Source: Lentinus brumalis (Eukaryota; Basidiomycota; Agaricomycetes; Polyporales; Polyporaceae). From it: a stretch of 64,000 nucleotides of DNA. A program made the translations under genes and the position numbers. Positions 36,798-51,758 of the stretch are shown here, piece after piece (within the stretch, counting starts at the first letter, position 1; each line of letters begins with the position of its first letter). Under the pieces are notes generated by a model that was not told where the DNA came from, searched no databases, and saw only the letters and a program-made list of their open reading frames with translations. Location of the stretch: NCBI GenBank assembly GCA_001792895.1, contig MARA01000016.1, forward strand, positions 372,001 through 436,000. Reading direction: 5' to 3'.

Positions 36798-38938
36798 ATG
36801 AACCGCGACTTTGTTCTCTACGCTGTGACCTCCCTCCTCGTGTTTTTGGTATGGCGGCTCTCTCGGGCAATGCGGCGCCGCTACCCCCCGGGACCGCCGC
36901 CTGCGTTACTCACCGGCAACTTGAAGGACATTCCGCGCGGAGGACATGAATGGGAAGCCTACACGGCGTTGGGAAAGAAATATGGTGAGTGTCTTCTGTT
37001 CGCGCAGTCTCGCTCGAGCTAACGTGCCCTTAGGCGACGTCGTACACTTCAATGTCTTCGGCTCCCATGTGGTCGTCTTGAACTCGTACGAGGCGATCAG
37101 GGACCTCCTGGACGCCAGAGGCTCTATCTACTCGTCCCGACCCCGTCTCGTCATGCTGAAAGAAGTGTACGTCTACTCGATCATCATCTTGACATCGTCC
37201 TCGTAGCTGACATCGGCTGCTAGCAAACGATGGGATTGGAACCTCGTCATCATGTCCTACGACAAGCGCTATCAGACGTACCGTCGTATCGTCCAGCAGG
37301 AGTTCCAGCCTAGCGTGGTTGCTCGCTCACATCACTCCCTCATGGCACTGGAGATAGCGAACTTCCTCGGGCGTCTTCTCACCTCGCAGCAGGATCTTCC
37401 AAAGCATGTCAGGCGGTGAGTGTATCACGTAGCGTTCCCATGCGCCCTTTGCTCAGAGTCCCACCAGGCTGGCTGGAGCGATCATAATGCGGATCACATA
37501 CGGCCACAAGGTGGTCTCCGCAGACGACCCGTTCGTCTCTCTTGCGGAGGCCGTGCGCGAGACGAACGAGAAGACTCCCGGGAACGCTGTGGTCGACCTG
37601 CTTCCATTCCGTGAGTCGTCACCGTGCCTCTTACCGCCGCCCGTGCTTATAGGTGCCGGGTATAGTCAAGCACTTGCCGGCATGGTTCCCCGGTGGTGGC
37701 TTCCAGCGTCAGGCGGCGTACGTCCGTGAACTGTCACGCAAGATGCGTTCTGTGCCGTTCGAAGCGGTGAAAGCCCAGATGGTATGCGAAGGACCGTCGT
37801 TCCGCCATGCGCATACCTGACGATCGGGCCTAGGCTGATGGGAAGGCGGAGTCATCCATGGCCACGCGCCTCATTGAGAGCGAAGACATTCCGAGCGAAA
37901 TGGACAGGGACCAGTTGGCCATGGACTGCACTGGCGTGGTGTACAGTGGTGCGTTCGTCGCTCGGCCTTACCACGTACCTAGCCGCTGACGACACTCATT
38001 AGCTGGCGCCGACACGGTATGTTGGTTCGCTCTCTCTACTGATCGCGCCCCTGAGACCCGTAATTATAGACAGTAGCCACGCTCCTCAACTTCGTCCATG
38101 CGATGACGCTCTATCCCGAGGTCCAAGCTCGAGCGCAGCAGGAGATCGACGCAGTGATCGGAAGAGACCGTCTACCCACGTTCGACGATCGCAAGCGGCT
38201 TCCGTACTTGTCGAATGTCGTCAAAGAGGCGTTCCGCTGGAAGCCCAGCGTCATGCTATGTAAGTCCGGCCTGTCAGGCTGTCGAGGCAGATTTCATTGA
38301 CTCAATGTTGGTCAGGCGTTCCGCACACTACGATCTCCGATGATGAGTATCGTGGTATGTACATCCCGAAGGGAGCTTCCGTCATTGCAAATATCTGGTA
38401 TGGTTTGTTCTATGGGTGGGTGGGTAGCTCGGTACTGACGAACTCCTCCGGGCACCTCCGAACTTCAGGGCGATGCTCCATGACGAGAACGTCTACAAGA
38501 GCCCGTATGAGTTTGACCCAGACCGGTTCACACCAAGCAGCGATCATCCGAATGGCGAGCCCGACCCGGCCAAGATTGCCTTCGGATATGGACGACGGTG
38601 CGATGCGGCTTCCTCTTCGTTTATCCGCTGCGTTCGCTGACCCGCTGACTGCAGGATCTGCCCTGGGCGGTACTTCGCGGACGACTCGGTGTTCCTGACG
38701 ATCACGTCGATGTTGCAGCTCTTCCGCATGTCGCTGCCTGAGGGCGTAAAGAAGGAGGACGTGAAGGTGACATGGAGCTCTGGACTTGTTAGGTGCGCAA
38801 TGTATCTTGTCCATCGTGGGCAATGTGAGAGGGCTGATGAATTTGTACTCCAGTCTTCCGTCCTCGTATCCGTACACCCTGACACCTAGGTTCGAGGGAG
38901 TCCGAGAGCTCATTGCTACCTCGTCTGAAGTTGCGTAA
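36798..38938 (+). CDS. Cytochrome P450 monooxygenase, microsomal (CYP)
   Basis: Haem-thiolate monooxygenase anchored in the ER. ATG 36798; the anchor helix FVLYAVTSLLVFLVWRL is followed by the proline hinge YPPGPPPALLTGN. Further blocks: WDWNLVIMSYDKRYQTYRRI (C helix region) and the I-helix Gly-Ala-Asp-Thr followed by VATLLNFVHAMTLYPEVQ. The K-helix ExxR is KEAFRW. Next are GVPHTTISDDEYRGMYIPKG, the PERF-type FDPDRFTPSSDHP and the haem-binding FGYGRR|ICPGRYFAD with the Cys ligand across an intron. Ends TSSEVA at 38936-38938. About ten introns. All catalytic motifs are intact. The overall pattern resembles the CYP5144/O-methylsterigmatocystin oxidoreductase-like clans of basidiomycetes, but I cannot assign the family without a search. 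Confidence 0.92.
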
Positions 38939-39131
38939 CTCCGGTCATGTCCGAATTTGTAGACTCGTTCGGAGGAGCGCTTGCAGAAGCCACTCCGCGA
39001 TCTTTGATGCCACCTGTCATGGCTGTGCACTGTGAGAGCACTCAAACCACAATGTGATGAACTGGTAAGCGACGCGTTCATGCTCTCCTCATCTCTCTTC
39101 CTCCCAACAGTCTCCTCGCCTTTCTGCTACG

Positions 39132-41858
39132 ATGCAGGACACAACGTCGTCGAGGTGGAGCCAGGAAGCTATCTCAGACAGACCATCTGTGATCGACTTC
39201 GAGGTATAAGCGCCGCACAGTTCCAGCATCGAGCCTCAAATCAATTGATAACCTGTCTTCATTGCTTCGCAGTCCTTCCACATTTCTTCGAACCCGGTCA
39301 GCCGGAGAGCGTCTCCAATCCCCTGACCGACTCAGCCCCTTCGGTTGCCTACTCAGAAGAGTCGCCTGGTCGCTCAGATCAAGCAGAGTCCCATTATGGC
39401 TCGAAAGAGGAACGACGATCTGCGTCCCGGCGGTCTTCGTCACTCGGACCTCACTCTGCTTCGGGAGGTAGCCTAGATGTGCTCGATTCTCTGCATGACT
39501 ATGAGGCGAACTATCCCCCCGTGGTTGTGTCCATACGTGCCAGTCAATCGGGCGGGGCGTCCCCGGAGGCACCTTACGTCCGGAGAGCTGTGAGTTCGGT
39601 CCTTACATATCCACATAAGTGCTGCGTCTGAAAGACGGACCATAGAAACTTCCTGGAGCGCCTGTGTACGAGGGTAGCAATGCCACTCTTGCCGACTCTG
39701 CTAGGGCGTTTCCCCCGCCTGTTATTGTCCCTGGTCTCAACGACCCCTGGGCGAACTGCGTGAGAGCCCTGCGCGACTATGATGAACACATGGTCAAGGG
39801 ATGGAAAGAAGACATAGACAGTCTCCTGGTGTTCGTAAGTCGTACAGTTGTGGTTACCGGTACTAGCAGCACACTAACCCGCAGAGTCATTTAGGCGGGT
39901 CTTTTCTCTGCGGTGCTGACCGCTTTCAACATCGAGTCCTACAAGTTGCTCCAGGAAGATCCCGACGAGACTGCGGCAGATCTTCTCAGGCAGATATCCG
40001 CTCAGCTTGCCACGGGCTCGGTGTCTTTGGCCAACGCAACATCCACGCTTACAAGCGAGCCATTCCGCCCGGATCCGCGACACGTTCGCATCAACATCCT
40101 TTGGTTCTCCAGCCTGGTGCTCAGCCTCGTCTCCGCATCGATCGGCATCCTCACCAAGCAGTGGCTTCGCGAGTACATCAGCAACACCGCGAGCTCTGCG
40201 CGGGAGAACGCGCGCATCCGGCAGCTGAGGCACGAGGGCTTCGCGCATTGGCAGATCCCTCTCACCATCGCTTTACTGCCCATCCTTCTCCAGTTCGCCA
40301 TGGCTTTGTTCTTCGCCGGTCTGCTCGATCTACTGTGGACCTTAAATCATGCCGTTGCTGGCGTAATTACCGTTCTCGTCTCCATATCGCTCTCGTTCCT
40401 TGTCATCACGACAATCATGCCCACGATGCGAGGAGATTGTCCCTACAAATCACCGCAGGCGATGGGCGTGTTCCTTCTCGTCCAAGCATTGACGCGCCTT
40501 GCGTCCTGGTTGGCACTCCAGGTCTACGGATGGATGGGCTGGAACCGGAGGCAATGGCCCATCTACGTGGACACCAACTTGTTCCGTCATCGGCGTCGGC
40601 TCTTCGCTGGGTGGCTCCAAGGCTTTATCCATCGCAAGTACTTCAGCAGCTGGCGCGAGCGGGAGAAAGCTATTGTGCGGACCTTGGAGGCCCAGCTCGA
40701 CCACCACATCCTTGCGAGCGCGGATGCGACCTTCATGGACGACGAGTTTCTGGAGCGTGTCGTGAGGGACTGCATCAACGACACCGATGCCAAGGCGGCC
40801 GCGGACTGTCTGCACGATATCGTGGCGCATCGAGCGGACAACATCGTTGACGGCATTCCGCACTGGATACACAGCGAAGATGTGGATCCTGGTGTCAACC
40901 TCCTCCTGCATCTTACTGTGGATATGCTGCCTCGAATCGAGCATCGGGACGAGGAGTGCATCATCCGGACGCTTGGCATAGCTGAACGCCTTTGTCGCGC
41001 AATCCCCTTCGAGCGAGGGCACCTCGACACGATCATCTTATATCAACGCCTCTTCGAAAACCTGGCGAGACTACTGTCTCACAACGAACGCGTGAGGCGT
41101 ATCTCGTTCGATCTCATGCGCAACACATGGGATCGCTCGAGTGCTCCCGTTTCTCCAGCAGGTATGCTTTGTTCGCTAGTCCAGATTAGAATCACCCTTG
41201 CACCATGCTGACGCAGCCCCTCGCAGTCATTCAGAGCTTGACCGCATTCGCCAGGACGGCAAAGACGGCCAGCGAGCTGACTACCTTCCATCACGCATGT
41301 GAGATGGCTCTCGCGTTCTCTACGGCGTCCAATCTCCCCCGCGTGGTGTTCAACAACGTCCGCGGCGAGCTTCAGGGCATTCTAGAGGACCTCGAAAACT
41401 ATCTCACCACGCCCGACTCTGGGGTGGGCACTATCACCGCGGGACAGAGCGCCTCCATCCTCCTTGCACTGGAAGAGCTTCATGCCCTCGACCGCGACCT
41501 CATCAGCCCCACCCTCCTGCGTATCATCGACCACATCAACATAGATGCGCCGCAGGTTGTGGACACAGGTAGCATGGAGAGTTTCCTGCAGCGGCGCCTC
41601 GCTTCCGCGCGGGCTCTGCGCAAGATGCGCGAGTCGGAGCTGCGGGAGGGTAGACCCCGATGGAAAGCACCCCGGCGCCGCAACGCAATGGATGTACAGT
41701 TGCCGGCCATCGCGGATGCGCCAGTTCTTCGTCTCCCTCAAACTCCCGAGGGCAATGTCACAGGACCATCCTCGCCTGTCGCAGGCAACCTGTCGCCTGC
41801 TCATATGGCACCCCAAGCTCCGTTATGCTTGTCACCTGTCGAAGAGGCCTCACCCTGA
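39132..41858 (+). CDS. DUF6535 domain multi-pass membrane protein
   Basis: Family of unknown function common in Agaricomycetes. ATG 39132 (MQDTTSSRWSQEAIS). The first intron must end at about 39303 (cag before the codons for PESVSNPL) to stay in frame; the earlier cag at about 39270 leads to a stop. Then come a Ser-rich linker and the domain core WANCVRALRDYDEHMVKGWK. LVF|AGLFSAVLTAFNIESYK lies across an intron. TM segments INILWFSSLVLSLVSASIG, ALLPILLQFAMALFFAGLL and VITVLVSISLSFLVITTIM follow. A large soluble C-terminal region is encoded to 41858, with one short intron near 41.16-41.22 kb. It starts 193 bp after the P450 stop on the same strand. Confidence 0.85.
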
Positions 41859-42082
41859 TGATATCTCGCTGTAGGACGGAGAACGTGCGTCCCTTCACGC
41901 TTGCGTTTCATCTATGTATTCAGCCCATTTGTACTACAGTAGTAGTACCCATCCGCCAGGAACTATCGAAGTGGAGAACGATCACCAGCACGGGGAGGAG
42001 AGACTGCCTCAGTTATCGGTACAAGCCGTCATCGTGCATACGCGGACATATGTCCAGACAAGAGTTCGTCCGCCTCTGCAGA

Positions 42083-43868
42083 TCACCAAGCACCGACGGA
42101 CGGCAAATGCCACGTCTTCTTCATCGCTGCCTCATTCGGATACAACGGCCAGTACTCATTCTGCTTCCGCCAGAACACATCACCCTCAGGATCCCATAGC
42201 TTCGTTGCCGTAGACTCCACTCTCCCGACATGCTTCTCGAACTTCGAGTAGTCTCCATCGACGACGGCGAGAGCACCGCCAGGTGCGCTGAAGGTGAGGC
42301 TGGCGAGGGGCTGTCCCTGTTTGGAACGGGAGCGTATCATCTCCAGAATCATGTCTCGCTCGAGAACGGGGCGAGTGACTTGGATATGGAGATTCTCGAC
42401 TGGCGGAAGGGACAGTTTGAAGTGGGGTATTTGGCACTTTTTCCATGGGTCGGAGGAGGGATCTACGTAGAATTCGAGCATACATGAGCGCTCGTCTTCG
42501 CCACTGCAGGCAATCACCAGTGTTGAAATCGCGGGGCAATATTTTTGAACAGTGGGGAGAGTGTGTCCCAGGACGCATCGCAGTAAGGTGTACGGCTCCA
42601 CCGCGAAGCGTACCGTCTGCACCGTGGAGAGTAGCGGGGATAGGTGAGCCAGTATAGCGGGCACGACCCTGCGGGAGGACTGGAAGTCTACCGCGCCGAA
42701 GTGCAGCCACACGGCTGAGCACTGACCTCGGGCTCGGATGTGATGCCCTATGTCATATTGTGCGATCTCCAGCTCTGCGAATCCGTCCAGCACGGGGAGC
42801 GCAAAATGGTCCGCGTGCAACGCCGCTTGGTCAAGCTGAATGTGACGCAGCTGAAGCATCGCCTCCCGGGGTATGGTGATGTGCTGTGAGACGGGCGCGA
42901 TGACAGATGAGCGTAAATTGGCCAAAGAGAAGACCCGGATTCGAGGAAGGGTCACAGCCTTGAGGACTGCTCCTCGAACCCGAATAATGGAGGATGCGTG
43001 TACAGTCTCGATAAGGGGAGTACCGGCGAGAAGATTCAAAAGATCATGCAGTTTGATGGTATGTTTCACGGAACCTTCAAGTCTGAGGTGGACGAGCGAG
43101 GGGAAGCGATCGATGGGGAAGAGCCCGGACCGCACAGAGAGGGACAGGGCCCTCAAGTGCGGAGCTGTTGGCGGCGTGATGGGCATGTTCTCGACGGTGA
43201 TATTATCGAAGAACTGTCGCACGTAGACTGCACCCTGATTGCGCTGTTGTTGATGATACTCCGATGGCGCATCTGACCGGGCAAGACTCAAGTACACCAC
43301 ATGCGAAAGAGGAGAGAGCGCGTCCAGGAGATTGTCACCAGAATCGGATCGGATTTCGACACAGGTTGAGAGGAAGACCTCCCTCACGCGCTCGCAATGG
43401 GCTCTCAAGGGGGTGAACGCCTCCGCCATGCCTCCGAGAGGCCACCTAGACTCATCGGCGAAGATGCGTAGCGGCCTCACTCCAGACCGCTCCAAGAAAA
43501 GGGTAGTAAGGCAATGCGACTTGGTGATTGTGATCCCTGACCAGAGAGTCGCGCACATCGTTGACGCGGTTCGCCATCGACCACATACATGGGAGACCGC
43601 CAAGAGGGACCATGTATCTGGAGGCGCCTCGGCGAGCCTGTCTGGCTTGGAAATGGAGTTGACGTCAACACTCGAGGGGTCGAGGACAAATCGGAAGATG
43701 GTAGTGAGAATCTCGACGGGAATTCGTGCGTGTCTTCGAGAGGAGTTGCGACGTGTACGGAGAGCACTCAGGGTTGTGGCCAGCTCTTGTTCCAGTGCCT
43801 CGAGCTTTGATACACTAAAAGTCAGTAAATCTCGCTTTATACACTCATGAACAGACTCACGTCGTCAT
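42083..43868 (-). CDS. F-box protein with LRR-like body
   Basis: Substrate receptor of an SCF ubiquitin ligase by family. Main exon 43814-42083. The F-box lies near the start: HARIPVEILTTIFRFVLDP, then SLLAVSHVCGRWRTASTMCA. The rest is a leucine-rich, irregular repeat body (DRFPSLVHLRLEGSV, LRHIQLDQAALHADHFALP, and so on). An upstream 8-nt exon (43868-43861), giving Met-Thr and two bases of the next Thr, joins through a 46-nt intron in phase to VSKLEALEQELATTL, the coiled-coil lead-in that these proteins usually have. The total is then 579 aa. The tiny exon is inferred from phase and splice signals. Converges with the DUF6535 gene. Confidence 0.85.
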
Positions 43869-45237
43869 CGCTATTGAAGGCAATCGCTGTCAAGACTATC
43901 ATTTGAAAAAAAGAGGCGGGTAGCTACTGACCTCAGATCATCTAGACACGTTCCAGCCTCCGAGTGTAGGACTTTCTTGAACTGTTGATACGCTTGTAAG
44001 ACTCGAAGGTATCCCATGACTCGACGATGCTGTTACACCTAGGACGACTCCGCATGAGAGACACGACGAGGCAAAAAGCAAAGTTGCAGGAAGATGAAGC
44101 TGCGTGGTAATCAATCAAACCGGATCGGGTTGCCATCGGCGTGACCTGCATTGTGAGCCGAACCGTTTGCGGCCAGATGGTTCAGTTCCTCTTTCTCCAT
44201 GCTACCTGCGAGCGACCTTTCACGTAGCGGTTTGTCTGGTAAGGATGGAATGTCCCAGTCCACAACGTGCTCCTAAGTTATCGAGAGGAAGTTCAACCGG
44301 GTCTGCACGCTGACGTTGCGCTCAGAGTCACTGAGTCAGCGAAACAAGGTCCGGGATTTGCTTGCACTTCGACTCGGAGATCTGTTATGGAACTATTGGT
44401 TGACCCCGTCGCACAGGCCTTATATCGCACACGGCTGACCGGTCAACATATATGAATCCGATCATGAATCCGACTCGTGAGACACGCAGGCTGGTCGTTT
44501 CCCATATCTGACTTGGATGCCTCGTCGGAAGGTGTGCCACTGCCAGCATGAGGTGGCGCCGCATGCGCATGAGTGGCGCTTGCTGTGCGAGCCTTCGAGC
44601 TAGCTTCAAGGTGAGACATCGACGGTCGAACCGACCTGGAACTGTTTCGGACGCACCTCATCTTTGTTCGATTTCTGGCATTGGGAGGTCAATTGCTCTG
44701 CGTCTCATACGCACGCCGGTTGTATTGACTATGCTGACTCGCGGCGGCGTTTTAGGTTCGGGATGTGAGACGTAAGTACGCGGGCTCTCACCGGATTCAC
44801 CGGTGCTCGCCGTTTGAGCTGACCTTGAGCTGGTACTGAGATAATTGTCATGCGTAACCATGACGTCCCTGACCGGGGCATCGGACGAGATTGTGAACCG
44901 TTCGAACACTGAGTACGTGGTACCGGTGACAGCGTGTTCAGAGTGTACTGAGCTGGCAATCGATCTTCCTCGGCAGTGCGTATACGGGAAGTCGGACGTG
45001 CCCCGGAACAGGACCCGAAGAACGTCATCATCTGCATCGGCGGCGTGGACGGACGCGAGCGAGGAAGCCCGCGAACATGCACCGGAGACCTTAGGATCAC
45101 CTCTGAAATGCCCGGTACAAATCCTCGCCGAACCAGTAAAGGAGGCCCCTAAACTCGCGTACCCGCGGCCTGATAAACAACCAAGAGCCGTGCGCTCCTA
45201 ATCATATAAGACCCCTGTCAACGAATCCCCATACTCG
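43869..45237. other. Gene-poor stretch with a coding-like minus-strand tail
   Basis: Minus-strand frames between about 45.0 and 44.66 kb read SVFERFTISSDAPVRDVMVT, then HDNYLSTSSRSAQTAS, and can be spliced to a short end at about 44.66 kb. It resembles the Ser-rich cytoplasmic tail of a membrane protein, but no membrane exons are found upstream. I do not recognise it. The rest shows nothing. Confidence 0.3.
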
Positions 45238-46880
45238 ATGACATCTCACCTCGCTTTGAAGGCCTCTGCTTTGGAAGCCTCTGCGCTGGCATCGGCCCAG
45301 TACCTTAGTCTGTACGTTCGAAATCTCAGGACCTCCATGGGTTCCCGAATAGGTGCCGACTGTTCGAAATCCCCACAGCGCTGCTAACTCCTATGGGCGG
45401 GTCGCATGTGCAGGTACGAACACTCTTCCTTTCATTATGTACGGCTACTGAGTTCTCAATTATAGCGCTGCTGTCATACGACTATCTCTTAACGCTTCAC
45501 AAGGAGGTTGAGCTGTTCTGGAACTGGCGATGGACCGGAGCGACAGCCCCCTATTCATGGTCAACAGATACCTAGTCATGATTATCCGACTTGTGAACCT
45601 TGTGGGGTTCATGCCTATGTCGAATCAGGTGCGTCTGTCCATGTATCTGGATTTATACGTGATGTTGACTCCCATGCTTAGAGGTGAACGCGTGATGATG
45701 TCCGCCTCCGCATGGAACTGTACTGCTGACGTCTTGCGACTAGGTGTGCGATCGCAGCGAAGGTCTCTCTCGGTTTCACTCTACTCCAGTATATTCCGTG
45801 GGCTCGTACGTGATATCTTATCTTGGTATCTGCATGATGCAAGTCTCACGATTCAGCCCCTCTAGTGTTTTCGGGCCTGCGAGCCTTTGCGTTGAGCAGA
45901 CACCGGTCGTTATCAATCTTTATCTTTGTTCTTTCGGTCATACCCCCGGCGGTCAATCTTGTGAGTCCACACCATGTTTCCTACTACTGATTCTCAACCG
46001 ACAAATGGACAGTCATTATATCCTTTGGGATTCACCGGATACCACGACCTTATCTTCGGCTGTACCGCTATGGACCCGTTGAGTCTGGCTCTATCCCGAA
46101 TGTACGCTCCCAATTGAGCAACTGTGGCTCAATAATACTGACCATATTTTAGATGTGCGTTGCGGTCTGATGGAAGGGTGGAACCATGCTGATTCATGTC
46201 TGCCAAGTCGTCATCATTTCTCGGACATGCTTCCTCGTCGCCGACCTCCTCCTCATCCTGATCACCTGGTCGACGATCTCCCGGCCACGGATCATCGACA
46301 GGATGAGCAGGGGATACAGGGGTCATACGTCGAGGTTCACACTAGCTGATGTACTCTTGGAAAACGGTGCAGTACTTCTATACACTTAACAGTTAATGGT
46401 CCTCCCACTAACGGTGTGGCACTTTTGCAGGGACAATGTACTTTCTGTGAGTTGCTCGCATCTTGAGCTTGACGCGATATACTGACTTTCTGACTCTCCC
46501 AGTGTCCTACTCATGTTCCACTCCTTGCATCTTATCCTGTCGATGTGCTCGGTTCGTCTTCTCGCCGAGACAAGTGACTTAGGCCCTAATCGTACACCTC
46601 TAGGTCCACGTCGCGCTCCAGAGCTTGAGCTACGGATATGTGACGATATTCACGGAATCGTGAGTTAGTAGCTCCCCGAGGTCGAATCCGAGGACTAAAT
46701 ATGCCTCTGTGTAGCTTCACAACCATGCTCGTATCGCGCTTTCTTCTCGACTTGCAGGAGGCGCATAGAAACGCGTGTGATGCCGAGTTTGACAGCGGGA
46801 CACAGGGAGAGACCTCACACGCGGGAACGCTCATCTTCGAGAGGGTCATTGGATCGCACAACTCTTCCTTGTCTTCTTGA
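45238..46880 (+). CDS. DUF6533 domain multi-pass membrane protein (copy 2), with a frame break
   Basis: ATG 45238 (MTSHLALKASALEASALAS). The domain is LLSYDYLLTLHKEVELFWNW. The frame then breaks at about 45544-45549 in a run of five C: before it reads RWTGATA, after it LFMVNRYLVMIIRLVN in another frame, with no splice sites between. Downstream parts are normal: VSLGFTLLQYIPWA|LFSGLRAFAL, then PLGFTGYHDLIFGCTAMD, VVIISRTCFLVADLLLILIT and LADVLLENG. The C-terminal MLVSRFLLDLQEAHRNA and FERVIGSHNSSLSS end at 46880. Everything but the C run fits a working gene, so this is either a young null allele or a consensus error. Confidence 0.75.
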
Positions 46881-46999
46881 GTTTCATTCCTGGTTGTTGG
46901 TACTATGCTGAGATGCCCACGCCATGCCCGCCAAGGAATGAACAACCCTGTTCCATGAAGACGGCCGAATTACATTGAATGCTGTGACCCGATTGACAT

Positions 47000-49736
<2,737 letters not shown>

Positions 49737-51758
49737 CTGGAGTGCTGTAAGGCGAGGGATGCTTCACGATATCGCAACCAAGAGGCTCTTATACCTGCCT
49801 AGTATTTAGCAGGGACCTCGAAGTACCTGTGTCGGCTGCCGGGTCATGGTCATACATCGCATCATCGATGTACACCTAGCTGACAGTGAGTAGTCATTCG
49901 AGTTCGTCAGCGACAGACAGGGAAGTCACGGAGCCTCAGAGGGCAAAGGAGCGTCTTGCGCATACGGAGGCAGCGGTGCAGGGACGAGTACACGAGGACG
50001 GGGCCGACGCCGAGACTGTACGTTCGCTTGTTCCCATATGAGCTCAGGTCCGAACGCTACAGGTCCGGTTTCCCCGCGATATGAGATTCGTGGTTCCAAC
50101 GCCAGGCGCATCGGTGTCACTTAAGCCCAACAACAGAATGGCCCAGTGGGTACACCTGTGAATGGATTCCTATGGTTAGCCATACGACACGTTTGCTTAC
50201 ATAGAGACCTGATCGTCCTTACTCAGTTTTCACACCCAAGCAGATTAATGTGGTTCGATGTCAAGTAGTGTACTTAGACGCTGTAGACTTCCTGTCGAAG
50301 CGCGCCTTGAGCCGAACTGGTTCAACTTGACAGCCAGCTTCCTAACCACAACTAAGTCTGAACTGACTCTGGATGCTACACGAGGGCCTTGCTAGCAAGC
50401 CTCACTCGGTCTCCCCTTGCACTGCGGGGTAGCAAACGACGAACGGTCGTGCCTCTGGATGACATCAAGTAGTCGTCTGCGACCATGCCAAGAGGACACC
50501 ACGGCACACACAGTCCTTCAAACGTATGTCTCTCCATCTCATCTACAATGTCGCCTGCCAAACAATGATTCAGTCGAAGAATCTCTCGGGCTTCCCGGTG
50601 GCAATTGTTACGAGCAAGCACGAGACGAGCTCTCTCAGGTTGATACGGCGTCGACACGGACGACTTTGTCATGAACAGCGCCCAGTTTGTATACAGCGGT
50701 ACGCCACCTTCGTAACGTGCCGCTCTATACTGAACTCAATGCTCGTCTCCCCAGATGGCGCTGACACGGTGCGGGCTCCGTCGGACGATGACTACACGGA
50801 CGGCTTCTCACTTTGACAGCAGAGCGTTCGACGCGCATTCACCTCGTCCTTGCCACGACATCGTACTCAAAAGTCCACGCCGCGTAGGCCGCGGTGTAGA
50901 AACTATACGTTTCTAACCGGTATAGAACTCATTGCATCCAATGTCAGCTAGGAGTCTGGACGCTCGGTACGTAGTCCTTCGGCCGCTATACATACCTTGC
51001 TGGATGGCTCATGACGGCGTTAGGTGTAAGGTATATTACGTGTGGCCTCAAAATAAAAGGTGCTCTTTCTCAACCCCGACCTGGCACAACGCACTAGAGA
51101 GGGCCCATCTGAACAGACTCATCTAGGTTTGGCATATGGTATCACCAGAACGGCCCATTGACGATGTCCACCAACCAACGACCAAAATCGGCCTGAAAGA
51201 CAGAATCTTCTCGGAGGCTTTTCCTCTCGCTCACCATGTCTGACGCATCGTAAAGCCTATCTCCGCGAACGGCGCTGAAGACGCGGAGGCAAGGTGCTGT
51301 ATCGACGTCATAATGTTCGTAGCAAAGCGACGCAGTTCATGATATGGTGCACCTGACGCTGATACTGACGCCGCGCAGCGGGTTGACGTTTCAGGTCGAA
51401 GCTCGCCGGTTTGTGGAGGCACAACCGTTGGTCAGAGCTGGTCAGAGCTGATGACTGTGAGTGTCCGAGTCGCGACGTATGTTAGATGGTTCTTACTCCT
51501 CGCATGGCTAGGCACTCATGCTGCATGGGCATCGTTTTCCCTTCCAGACGCTACTCCGTACACTATCGGAAGATCATGCAAATCCTCAATCATGATCAGC
51601 CTCGTTAGCGTTTGGGTGTACTTCCTTTTCCCACAATCCGGCTCCGCTAGAAGTAATCTATCTTGCGTAGCATGTGTAACCCAGCATGACCTGCCACATC
51701 CTCCAGGTTCCTAGCGAAAGCTTGTGTCCAGCAGCATTCTTGATAGTGCTCCATCATC
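49737..51758. other. Gene-poor stretch
   Basis: About 2 kb with only short frames. Minus-strand 50672-50376 (ARLVLARNNCHREAREIL) and 51422-51231 look mildly coding but match nothing known. A small direct repeat, ggtcagagct twice, sits near 51431-51450. Confidence 0.35.

Noticed and set aside
39132..39302. Frameshift at the start of the DUF6535 gene
   Set aside because: Using the later acceptor at about 39303 restores the frame, so no defect is needed.
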